The notes under the pieces: model-generated
Databases searched by the model: none
The model's input: only the letters and a program-made list of their open reading frames with translations
Told to the model about the DNA's origin: nothing
NCBI GenBank assembly: GCA_964019135.1
Contig: OZ025248.1
Location: 15,693,574-15,757,573, forward strand
Length of the DNA stretch: 64,000 nucleotides
From: Arenicola marina
Lineage: Eukaryota; Annelida; Polychaeta; Arenicolidae
Direction of reading: 5' to 3'
Made by a program: the position numbers and the translations under genes
Shown: positions 21,155 to 32,075 of the stretch, in pieces
Numbering within the stretch: the stretch's first letter is position 1
How the letters are laid out: the number at the start of each line of letters is the position of its first letter

Positions 21155-21836
21155 TCATGTCGTCTGGAGCCCTCGTAGCGCGGTTGTCACGGCCGACTCC
21201 AGAAGTTTGAATCTCTCACTTCCGGATAGTCGGCTCGCGTAGCGTTTGGTGATGACGACAACGGCGTTGGTCAGATTATGTCGCCTCAGGAGGTAGCGAA
21301 CATGTCGTCCGGCGCCGAAGTCCCCGTCGTCCTGCCAGCCTTCTTGGTTGTCTGAGAGGCGATAGGCAGTGATGTTGTGCCTGGCGCCGGCCCTCACAGG
21401 GTCCATCAGTAGGCGACGGTATGCTGTGCGGACGTCCTTCAGGGTCTGAGCTTTGATAATCGTTGCGCATGCCTTCGAACCGAGGGAAGTGACAACCTCC
21501 CCCACGGTGATTTGTTCTGGGTCCAGCATCTCATCGTCCCTTTCTCTGACTGTTAAGGCGAGTATGTTGTTAGTGGAAATCACAGGTAAGGGATCGTTTT
21601 GCCTTTGGTTGTTGACATACAGGCCATCATTGGTGACGCGGGTCTGTATTCGCTGCGGAGCTGCGCGATCCCTGGCCGCCTGCGCCCTCTCGCCGTAGCC
21701 CCTGCGACGCTCCAGGATTTCAACCGGGTATTGTGGTGTAATCCTAAGGGTGTCCTTGCCTTTCGGCAGACGTATGCGGGAAAACTCTAGCATATATTCA
21801 ATGTCCTTGTAGGAGAGCAATTTCGCCACAATTGCC
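21155..21836 (-). pseudogene. L1-type ORF1p C-terminal region joined to an IMPACT-family (UPF0029) domain, 5'-truncated
   Basis: The minus-strand frame starts inside a protein with AIVAKLLSYKDIEYML. It continues with LRITPQYPVEILERRR and RIQTRVTNDGLYVN, a pattern typical of the end of the RRM and the C-terminal domain of L1-type ORF1 proteins (Transposase_22). From about residue 110 to the end it shows IMPACT N-terminal features: HNITAYR near 151-157, QDDGDFGAG near 166-174, then NAVVVITKRY and SGSERF. The usual DDGE..GTAG and WYGG..LG..R motifs appear in shortened or altered form. The frame has no ATG at its start. The codon before the AIVAK segment is TAG and lies in the adjoining 25-bp minisatellite, so the N-terminus was cut off there. 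The stop TGA is at 21155-21157. It lies 1.2 kb upstream of the LINE ORF2 on the same strand and might be its ORF1. Family calls are from motif memory. Confidence 0.6.
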
Positions 21837-24800
21837 TACAGGGGTTTAACCTCAACCAGTTGCCTGGGGTTTAGCCTCTACCTGTTGCCCAGGGTTTAAC
21901 CTCTGCCTGTTGCCCGGGGTTTAGCCTCTGCCTGTTGCCCGGGGTTTAGCCTCTGCCTGTTGCCCGGGGTATAGCCTCTGCCTGTTGCTCGGGGTTTAGC
22001 CTCTGCCTGTTGCCCGGGGTTTAACCTCTGCCTGTTGCCCGGGGTTTAGCCTGTGCCTGTTGCTCGGGGTTTAGCCTCTGCCTGTTGCCCGGGGCTTAGC
22101 CTCTGCCTGTTGCCCGGGGTTTAGCCTGTGCCTGTTGCTCGGGGTTTAGCCTCTGCCTGTTGCCCGGGGCTTAGCCTGTGCCTGTTGCCCGGGGTTTAAC
22201 CTCTGCCTGTTGCCCGGGGTTTAGCCTGTGCCTGTTGCCCGGGGTTTAACCTCTGCCTGTTGCCCGGGGCTTAGCCTCTACCTGTTGCCCGGGGTTTAAC
22301 CTCTGCCTGTTGCCCGGGGTTTAGTCTCTGCCTGTTGCTCGGGGTTTAGCCTCTGCCTGTTGTCCGGGGTTTAACCACTGCCTGTTGCCCGGGGTTTAGG
22401 CCTGTTGCTCGGGGTTTAGCCTCTGCCTGTTGTCCGGGGTTTAGCCTCTGCCTGTTGCCCGGCGTTTAACCTCTGCCTGTTGCCCGGGGTTTAGCCTCTA
22501 CCTGTTGCCCGGGGCTTATCCTCTGCCTGTTGTCCGGGGCTTAGCCTCTGCCTGTTGCCCGGCGTTTAACCTCTGCCTGTTGCCCGGGGTTTAGCCTCTA
22601 CCTGTTGCCCGGGGCTTATCCTCTGCCTGTTGTCCGGGGTCTAGCCTGTGCCTGTTGCTCGGGGTTTAGCCTCTGCCTGTTGTCCGGGGTTTTGCCTCTG
22701 CCTGTTGCCCGGGGTTTAACCTCTGCCTGTTGTCCGGGGTTTAACCTCTGCCTGTTGCCCGGGGTTTAGCCTCCACCTGTTGCCCGGGGCTTAGCCTCTG
22801 CCTGTTGTCCGGGGTTTAGCCTCCACCTGTTGCCCGGGGTTTAGCCTCTGCCTGTTGCCCGGGGTTTAACCTCTGCCTGTTGCCCGGGGTTCAGCCTCTA
22901 CCTGTTGCCCGGGGTTTAACCTCTGCCTGTTGCCCGGGGTTTAACCTCTGCCTGTTGCCCGGGGTTCAGCCTCTACCTGTTGTCCGGGGTTTAGCCTGTG
23001 CCTGTTGCTCGGGGTTTAGCCTCTGCCTGTTGTCCGGGGTTTAGCCTCTGCCTGTTGCCCGGGGTTTAACCTCTGCCTGTTGCTCGGGGTTTAGCCTCTA
23101 CCTGCTGCCCGGGGTTTAGCCTCTGCATGTTGTCCGGGGTTTAGCCTCTGCCTGTTGCTCGGGGTTTAGCCTCTGCCTGTTGTCCGGGGTTTAGCCTCTG
23201 CCTGTTGCCCGGGGTTTAACCTCTGCCTGTTGCCCGGGGTTTAGCCTCTACCTGTTGCCCGGGGCTTAGCCTCTGCCTGTTGTCCGGGGTTTAGCCTCTG
23301 CCTGTTGCTCGGGGTTTAGCCTCTGCCTGTTGTCCGGGGTTTAGCCTCTGCCTGTTGCCCGGGGTTTAACCTCTGCCTGTTGTCCGGGGTTTAGCCTCTG
23401 CCTGTTGCTCGGGGTTTAGCCTCTGCCTGTTGTCCGGGGTTTAGCCTCTGCCTGTTGCCCGGGGTTTAACCTCTGCCTGTTGCCCGGGGTTTAGCCTCTA
23501 CCTGTTGCCCGGGGCTTAGCCTCTGCCTGTTGTCCGGGGCTTAGCCTCTGCCTGTTGTCCGGGGTTTAGCCTCTGCCTGTTGTCTGGGGTTTAGCCTCTA
23601 CCTGTTGCCCGGGGTTTAACCTCTGCCTGTTGTCCGGGGTTTAGCCTCTACCTGTTGTCCGGGGTTTAGCCTCTGCCTGTTGTCCGGGGTTTAGCCTCTG
23701 CCTGTTGCTCGGGGTTTAGCCTCTGCCTGTTGTCCGGGGTTTAGCCTCTGCCTGTTGCCCGGGGTTTAACCTCTGCCTGTTGCCCGGGGTTTAGCCTCTA
23801 CCTGTTGCCCGGGGCTTAGCCTCTGCCTGTTGTCCGGGGTTTAGCCTCTGCCTGTTGCTCGGGGTTTAGCCTCTGCCTGTTGTCCGGGGTTTAGCCTCTG
23901 CCTGTTGCCCGGGGTTTAACCTCTGCCTGTTGTCCGGGGTTTAGCCTCTGCCTGTTGCTCGGGGTTTAGCCTCTGCCTGTTGTCCGGGGTTTAGCCTCTG
24001 CCTGTTGCCCGGGGTTTAACCTCTGCCTGTTGCCCGGGGTTTAGCCTCTACCTGTTGCCCGGGGCTTAGCCTCTGCCTGTTGTCCGGGGCGTAGCCTCTG
24101 CCTGTTGTCCGGGGTTTAGCCTCTGCCTGTTGTCCGGGGTTTAGCCTCTACCTGTTGCCCGGGTTTAACCTCTGCCTGTTGTCCGGGGTTTAGCCTCTAC
24201 CTGTTGCCCGGGGTTTAGCCTCTGCCTGTTGTCCGGGGTTTAGCCTCTACCTGTTGCCCGGGGCTTAGCCTCTGCCTGTTGCCCGGGGTTTAACCTCTGC
24301 CTGTTGCCCGGGGTTCAGCCTCTACCTGTTGCCCGGGGTTTAACCTCTGCCTGTTGCCCGGGGTTTAACCTCTGCCTGTTGCCCGGGGTTCAGCCTCTAC
24401 CTGTTGTCCGGGGTTTAGCCTGTGCCTGTTGCTCGGGGTTTAGCCTCTGCCTGTTGTCCGGGGTTTAGCCTCTGCCTGTTGCCCGGGGTTTAACCTCTGC
24501 CTGTTGCCCGGGGTTTAGCCTCTACCTGTTGCCCGGGGCTTAGCCTCTGCCTGTTGTCCGGGGTTTAGCCTCTGCCTGTTGCTCGGGGTTTAGCCTCTGC
24601 CTGTTGTCCGGGGTTTAGCCTCTGCCTGTTGCCCGGGGTTTAACCTCTGCCTGTTGTCCGGGGTTTAGCCTCTGCCTGTTGCTCGGGGTTTAGCCTCTGC
24701 CTGTTGTCCGGGGTTTAGCCTCTGCCTGTTGCCCGGGGTTTAACCTCTGCCTGTTGCCCGGGGTTTAGCCTCTACCTGTTGCCCGGGGCTTAGCCTCTGC

Positions 24801-27800
24801 CTGTTGTCCGGGGCTTAGCCTCTGCCTGTTGTCCGGGGTTTAGCCTCTGCCTGTTGTCTGGGGTTTAGCCTCTACCTGTTGCCCGGGGTTTAACCTCTGC
24901 CTGTTGTCCGGGGTTTAGCCTCTACCTGTTGTCCGGGGTTTAGCCTCTGCCTGTTGTCCGGGGTTTAGCCTCTGCCTGTTGCTCGGGGTTTAGCCTCTGC
25001 CTGTTGTCCGGGGTTTAGCCTCTGCCTGTTGCCCGGGGTTTAACCTCTGCCTGTTGCCCGGGGTTTAGCCTCTACCTGTTGCCCGGGGCTTAGCCTCTGC
25101 CTGTTGTCCGGGGTTTAGCCTCTGCCTGTTGCTCGGGGTTTAGCCTCTGCCTGTTGTCCGGGGTTTAGCCTCTGCCTGTTGCCCGGGGTTTAACCTCTGC
25201 CTGTTGTCCGGGGTTTAGCCTCTGCCTGTTGCTCGGGGTTTAGCCTCTGCCTGTTGTCCGGGGTTTAGCCTCTGCCTGTTGCCCGGGGTTTAACCTCTGC
25301 CTGTTGCCCGGGGTTTAGCCTCTACCTGTTGCCCGGGGCTTAGCCTCTGCCTGTTGTCCGGGGCGTAGCCTCTGCCTGTTGTCCGGGGTTTAGCCTCTGC
25401 CTGTTGTCCGGGGTTTAGCCTCTACCTGTTGCCCGGGTTTAACCTCTGCCTGTTGTCCGGGGTTTAGCCTCTACCTGTTGCCCGGGGTTTAGCCTCTGCC
25501 TGTTGTCCGGGGTTTAGCCTCTACCTGTTGCCCGGGGCTTAGCCTCTGCCTGTTGCCCGGGGTTTAGCCTCTACCTGTTGCCCGGGGCTTAGCCTCTGCC
25601 TGTTGTCCGGGGTTTAGCTTCTGCCTGTTGCCCGGGGTTTAACCTCTGCCTGTTGTCCGGGGTTTAGCTTATGCCTGTTGCCCTGGGTTTAGCCTCTACC
25701 TGTTGCCCGGGGTTTAGCCTCTGCCTGTTGTCCGGGGTTTTGCCTCTGCCTGTTGCCCGGGGTTTAACCTCTGCCTGTTGCCCAGGGTTTAACCTCTGCC
25801 TGTTGCCCGGGGTTTAGCCTCCACCTGTTGCCCGGGGCTTAGCCTCTGCCTGTTGTCCGGGGTTTAGCCTCTGCCTGTTGTCCGGGGTTTAGCCTCTGCC
25901 TGTTGCCCGGGGTTTAACCTCTGCCTGTTGCCCGGGGTTCAGCCTCTACCTGTTGCCCCGGGTTTAACCTCTGCCTGTTGCCCGGGGTTTAACCTCTGCC
26001 TGTTGCCCGGGGTTCAGCCTCTACCTGTTGTCCGGGGTTTAGCCTGTGCCTGTTGCTCGGGGTTTAGCCTCTGCCTGTTGTCCGGGGTTTAGCCTCTGCC
26101 AGTTGCCCGGGGTTTAACCTCTGCCTGTTGCTCGGGGTTTAGCCTCTACCTGCTGCCCGGGGTTTAGCCTCTGCCTGTTGTCCGGGGTTTAGCCTCTGCC
26201 TGTTGCTCGGGGTTTAGCCTCTGCCTGTTGTCCGGGGTTTAGCCTCTGCCTGTTGCCCGGGGTTTAACCTCTGCCTGTTGCCCGGGGTTTAGCCTCTACC
26301 GGTTGCCCGGGGCTTATCCTCTGCCTGTTGTCCGGGGTTTAGCCTCTGCCTGTTGCTCGGGGTTTAGCCTCTGCCTGTTGTCCGGGGTTTAGCCTCTGCC
26401 TGTTGTCCGGGGTTTAGCCTCTGCCTGTTGCCCGGGGTTTAACCTCTGCCTGTTGCCCGGGGTTTAGCCTCTACCTGTTGCCCGGGGCTTAGCCTCTGCC
26501 TGTTGTCCGGGGCTTAGCCTCTGCCTGTTGTCCGGGGTTTAGCCTCTGCCTGTTGTCCGGGGTTTAGCCTCTACCTGTTGCCCGGGGTTTAACCTCTGCC
26601 TGTTGTCCGGGGTTTAGCCTCTACCTGTTGCCCGGGGTTTAGCCTCTGCCTGTTGTCCGGGGTTTAGCCTCTGCCTGTTGCTCGGGGTTTAGCCTCTGCC
26701 TGTTGTCCGGGGTTTAGCCTCTGCCTGTTGCCCGGGGTTTAGCCTCTGCCTGTTGCCCGGGGTTTAACCTCTGCCTGTTGCCCGGGGTTTAGCCTCTACC
26801 TGTTGCCCGGGGCTTAGCCTCTGCCTGTTGTCCGGGGTTTAGCCTCTGCCTGTTGCTCGGGGTTTAGCCTCTGCCTGTTGTCCGGGGTTTAGCCTCTGCC
26901 TGTTGCCCGGGGTTTAACCTCTGCCTGTTGTCCGGGGTTTAGCCTCTGCCTGTTGTCCGGGGTTTAACCTCTGCCTGTTGCCCGGGGTTTAGCCTCTACC
27001 TGTTGCCCGGGGCTTAGCCTCTGCCTGTTGTCCGGGGCTTAGCCTCTGCCTGTTGTCCGGGGTTTAGCCTCTGCCTGTTGTCCGGGGTTTAGCCTCTACC
27101 TGTTGCCCGGGGTTTAGCCTCTGCCTGTTGTCCGGGGTTTAGCCTCTACCTGTTGCCCGGGGTTTAGCCTCTGCCTGTTGTCCGGGGTTTAGCCTCTACC
27201 TGTTGCCCGGGGCTTAGCCTCTGCCTGTTGCCCGGGGTTTAGCCTCTACCTGTTGCCCGGGGCTTAGCCTCTGCCTGTTGTCCGGGGTTTAGCTTCTGCC
27301 TGTTGCCCGGGGTTTAACCTCTGCCTGTTGTCCGGGGTTTAGCTTATGCCTGTTGCCCTGGGTTTAGCCTCTACCTGTTGCCCGGGGTTTAGCCTCTGCC
27401 TGTTGTCCGGGGTTTAACCTCTGCCTGTTGCCCGGGGCTTAGCCTCTGCCTGTTGTCCGGGGCTTAGCCTCTGCCTGTTGTCCGGTGTTTAGCCTCTGCC
27501 TGTTGCCCGGGGTTTAGCTTCTGCCTGTTGTCCGGGGTTTAGCTGCCTGTTGTCCGGGGCTTAGCCTCTGCCTGTTGTCCGGGGTTTAACCTCTGCCTGT
27601 TGCCCGGGGTTTAGCCTCTGCCTGTTGTCCGGGGTTTAGCTTCTGCCTGTTGTCCGGGGCTTAGCCTCTGCCTGTTGTCCGGGGTTTAGCCTCTGCCTGT
27701 TGTCCGGGGTTTAGCCTCTGCCTGTTGTCCGGGGCTTAGCCTCTGCCTGTTGTCCGGGGTTTAGCCTCTGCCTGTTGTCCGGGGCTTAGCCTCTGCCTGT

Positions 27801-28210
27801 TGTCCGGGGTTTAACCTCTGCCTGTTGCCCGGGGTTTAGCCTCTGCCTGTTGTCCGGGGCTTAGCCTCTGCCTGTTGTCCGGGGTTTAGCCTCTGCCTGT
27901 TGCCCGGGGTTTAGCCTCTGCCTGTTGTCCGGGGCTTAGCCTCTGCCTGTTGTCCGTGGTTTAGCCTCTGCCTGTTGTCCGGGGTTTAACCTCTGCCTGT
28001 TGCCCGGGGTTTAGCCTCTGCCTGTTGTCCGGGGCTTAGCCTCTGCCTGTTGTCCGTGGTTTAGCCTCTGCCTGTTGTCCGGGGTTTAGCCTCTGCCTGT
28101 TGTCCGGGGTTTAACCTCTGCCTGTTGCCCGGGGTTTAGCCTCTGCCTGTTGTCCGGGGCTTAGCCTCTGCCTGTTGTCCGGGTTTAGCCTCTGCCTGTT
28201 GCCCGGGGTT
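21836..28210 (+). repeat. 25-bp GC-rich minisatellite, about 255 copies
   Basis: The unit consists of TTTAGCCTCTGCCTGTTG followed by CCCGGGG, with common variants TTTAACC, CTTAGCC, CTCTACC, TGTCC and TGCTC. The period is a strict 25 bp except for a few 24-bp units and small deletions. Because 25 is not a multiple of three, no long frame survives. Rare variants recur at fixed long distances, showing higher-order structure (offsets of 1,274 and 1,675 bp). Confidence 0.97.
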
Positions 28211-30660
28211 CCCACACCCGTCATCAAACCCATCACGTGTCGCTAGTCACGCTCGCAAAGTATTGAAGTCGCCCTTACCGCACTCTATCGATGTCTATTC
28301 CACTCCGGCATGGTTCTGGTATCCCACTAAAGTCACTCTTTACCTAGCTACTGTTATCCTCGTCACCCGTCAAACACGTTTCAGCCTAATGTTACCATGT
28401 CTATGATAGGCGCGATGTCTATCACAAAAATATCGCGTGCTTCCAATTTCAATGGCGGAGCAGCGCATGAGGCGCGGTGCATGCTGCATCCGGTCACATA
28501 CAGCTGGACAATTTCAGGCCGGAAATGAAATGAGCGTCCCAATCTGCATGATATCATGCAAGCAAACCATTGATTAGATCTAGCTAAGAAAGCGCTAATA
28601 CAATGTTAATCGGGTGACTATAGTATCGCGGAAATACTTGGAAATGGCAACAGAAATGTGATTCACCCTTGGTATTTTTCGTTTTGTTTTGCGTAATTAC
28701 AGTATTACTGTCATTATTTCAGAAAAGTAGATGGGCCAAGTAAATTTCTCTTATTTTTCAACATTAGACGTTGCCCTTCATATTATTTCAAAAAGGTGTT
28801 TAACTAATACTGTCACTAATAGTTGAACAGTAGGCATCTTAACACACAATCTTCACACATATTAGTTATTCTCAGCATGCCAGGCCCGCCGCTCCACATA
28901 TAGATTAAATATAAGCCCCGTTCAATGTGTTCTGTACGGCCATGTACGTATGGAGGGCCAACCCGTCGACGACGTGGTCCAAGAGCTCTTAGTGTTGACG
29001 CCCACTGGACGCGTTCCCGGCGCGATGACGGAACTGACGCGGCGACGAAACCGAGGCCGCCATGTTGGAGAGTGTGCATCGCACTGAATTACATTCTTTT
29101 TGCTGATTGGCTGAAATGTCGACCGCGCGCCGACCGACGGTGCCGTCCCGCTGACGCGCGCAGTGGGCGTTAGCACTCAGTGTTAACAGCTACTCTCCGC
29201 TGTGTCAAGTGATTTTTTTAATGTTAGGGTTTACCTTTTTCGGGAAGCAAATGGACCAATCGGTTTTTGGACAATTTCTTTCTGTCAGTGTCAATTAATT
29301 GTCACCAAGGAGTCATCATACACCCATACTGGTAAAATGGTTGCCTTGGTCTCACACTGCATCCTGGGCCATCTCTTAATGGTCGGCCTTTGGCTTGGGG
29401 AGCCCACTCGCATGGAACCCTTCCCGAGTTCCCTGACGCGAATTGAGGTCACGGGGAACCAGGTGTGGCACAATTGGCTGGGTCCCATGGGGACTGCCAG
29501 AAGCAGTCTAAGAACCAGCGCTGATGTGGCTTTATTGGTTTACCGCCTAGTGTGCCTAGCACATGTCAATGTCAATGACCATGGCAGGTCCCATTAAGAC
29601 ATTGCTTGGAGAAGGCCTACTGCCGTCAAACGATGATAACGTGACATCTTAGAAAGCGCATTAACTCACACATAGACGGTGAAGAAAATGTGAATATTTG
29701 GTATGTATCCAGCACATTGTTACCTCGTGGCATGCAATGTTCTCATCCGTCTTCCTATATCTTCCATGAAACCATGTTAGACAATTTCTTTATGTACCTT
29801 TTACGCACGTCAAACGACTTTTATAATATTACACAGGGAATCATATTCTCAGCTCTATCGGACTTAGTTGATGACAAGGAGCGAGATTATTATTACTGTT
29901 TATATTTGTTGTCGCTAGAGATGTATATTCCTCCACCTAGACTCCTGTTTTACGATTAGTACAGTCTACGACGGCATGGTGCCCCAAGGGGACGATAATA
30001 GGGTATCTTATTCAAGTGTCCTAGCTCTGGGCTTCCATAATGATATCCATCGTTGTGTAGACTTAAGTACTACAAGTTTGGATGGTATTCAGAACATTAA
30101 GTGACGCAAAGAGTAAAAGCCAAAATGCCAGGTATATAGAAGTTGCGTTTATTAAAACGAATCATTCTTGAGCCATGCCTCTTTAGTTATCTCACAAGAT
30201 CCATATCTCACAAGATCCATATCTCACAAGATCACATCCATATCGTCATCCTTTGGTATTTTTTTTGCTCGAAATAGGGGCTTTTGGCCAATAAAATCGA
30301 CTGAACTATTGTGGAAATAAGGTAAATGCCAGATGATGAACGTAAACTTTTTACTTTTTACTCTAAATGTTGTGGACTTGGAGATGTACTGGAGAAGGAC
30401 ATCGACTCATCAAACATGCAGAGGGCGCTGAGGACCTGGAGCTGCATAAGTATCGTCAGACCAGATAATTTGTCATAAACACGGCTCTATATCTATGTAT
30501 CTGGTTTCTTATACAGTAATAAAAAACGTGTGTACCGATCTGTAACATTTGACAGGGGCAAAACATTTCATTGTTGAACGTAAAATATATTTCTGACAAA
30601 CTGGTTGCTAAACGCAAAAGGTTGATGATGTTGCAAGTTGAGCGAATTTAGTTGAAGCCT
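28211..30660. other. Mostly unique interval; no supported protein-coding gene
   Basis: Short open frames on both strands lack recognisable domains, splice context or codon signature. A CpG-rich patch at about 28920-29180 is listed separately. Three tandem copies of CATATCTCACAAGATC-like sequence lie near 30188-30240. Confidence 0.45.
28920..29180. promoter_or_regulatory. CpG-rich patch with CCAAT- and YY1-like motifs, possible promoter
   Basis: This stretch is richer in CG dinucleotides than the DNA on either side. It contains GCCGCCATGTTGG at 29056-29068, close to a YY1 consensus, and an inverted CCAAT box (GATTGG) at 29105-29110, followed by GACCGCGCGCC. No downstream gene was found on either strand to support promoter function. 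Confidence 0.25.
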
Positions 30661-31040
30661 CGGGCAAGTCTCTACAGAAAAAGAGCTTGACCTAAATAGC
30701 GGCTACGCTTGACCTAAATAGTGGGCTACGTTTGACCAAATAGCAGCCACGCTTGACCTGAATAGCGGCCCAGCATGGCCTAAACAGCAGCCACGCTTGA
30801 CCTAGATAGAGGCCCAGCATGACCTAAATAGCGGCCACCCTTGACCTAAATAACGGCCGAGCATGGTCTAAAAAGCGGCCACACATGACCTAAATAGCGG
30901 CCACGCATGCCCCAAATAGCGCCCACACTTGACCAAAATAGCAGCCACGCTTGAATCAAATAGCGAACGAGCATGACCTAAATAGCGACCACGCTTGACC
31001 TAAATAGCTACCAAGCATTGCCTAAGTAACGGCCAGGCAC
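30661..31040 (+). repeat. Degenerate 24-bp tandem repeat, about 15 copies
   Basis: Units read roughly CTTGACCTAAATAGCGGC followed by CACG, with many substitutions (CATGACC, AGCAGCC, GGCCCAG). The divergence between units indicates an older array than the neighbouring satellites. Confidence 0.85.
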
Positions 31041-32075
31041 AAATTGAACTTCCCATTCTATCCAATTGTAGCGTAATTAGCTTTCTTTCCGGTCCAGACA
31101 TTTAGACTCACTCAATGTTTAAAGACGGTTAATGAGGCTCCCAACATGTCAATGATTTCGTGATCACAATCGTGCCTGAAAATGAAAGTGAGAGAACGTT
31201 TTTTAAACTCATCCCAGACCCCTTTCCGTTTCCGCTCTTCAGCATTTGTGCATGCCATCAGCATCGTCCGCACGCATGCGCACTTCCATATCCAACCTGG
31301 GATTTTTGAAACCGCGAGAGCACAGTTCACAATGCCAATACAATTGTCATGTCGCCGTCCGCCATGTTGAAACCCGAATGGTTCAAGGAAAGTGAAAGGC
31401 ACAACGGTCAGGTTACGGTGGCCGGGCATTGTAAAGCACAGTCATATACACTGGATTGCATCTCCTTCAAGAAAACCAGGAAAACAAATCGAAGATGTCT
31501 TACAACTTGGAACTGTTTCAGCTGTCTATCCGCATGAAATGTCCAGACTCCCTCGTTAAGCGGTTTGCATCGTTGCTATTCGGTTCAGTCGCGCTATTCT
31601 TGGTGCCATGTGTATACATTGTGCTTCTGGCAGCCGCTGACTCCCCACGACCAAACCCCGCGGCTCTAAATAATAAATTATGTCGCATCTCCATAGCCAA
31701 AATCAATTGCCAAATGACAGAAAACACACAAATGACCCACCCACCCTAGAGCTTGCGCGATTTTGACAGTAATTTAATTCTAAGGTGTGCTGTCACTTTC
31801 CAATTAGCGTCAGTTGTCATCGTACGTCAACATCGGAACGTAATGTGGGAGTCGTAATTCCCAATAAACACCTGACTGTGTTTTACAGGGAATAAATGTT
31901 GCTGTTGTCAATAGCGGTGTTCTTATCAGGGTAACTTAATCATTTAAGTTCTTATTTCAAATGTGATTTCATTGTTGCAAACCTCGTTACAGAAAGAGGC
32001 AGCAACCACTAAAGAATTGATGAAACAAATTAGTGACCGAGAGAGAATGATTATGGCGCCATAACGGCCCACATA
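31041..32075. other. Unique interval before the purine satellite; no supported gene
   Basis: Overlapping short frames of up to about 105 codons occur on both strands with no recognisable motif. A second YY1-like CCGCCATGTTGAAA lies near 31359-31372. Nothing else is assignable. Confidence 0.4.

Noticed and set aside
7540-28210. CRISPR-like direct repeats
   Set aside because: Units are directly contiguous with no unique spacers, and the window is eukaryotic. These are minisatellites.
21836-28210. Telomere-like GGGGTTTAG string inside the 25-bp minisatellite
   Set aside because: GGGGTTTAG resembles a telomeric motif, but it occurs once per 25-bp unit, not as contiguous TTAGGG repeats.
29202-29597. 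131-codon plus-strand frame
   Set aside because: The composition looks random and no domain is recognised. A 65-codon minus-strand frame overlaps it.
31112-31429. 105-codon minus-strand frame and overlapping plus-strand frames
   Set aside because: No family resemblance that I can name and no conserved motif. Equivalent frames exist on the opposite strand.
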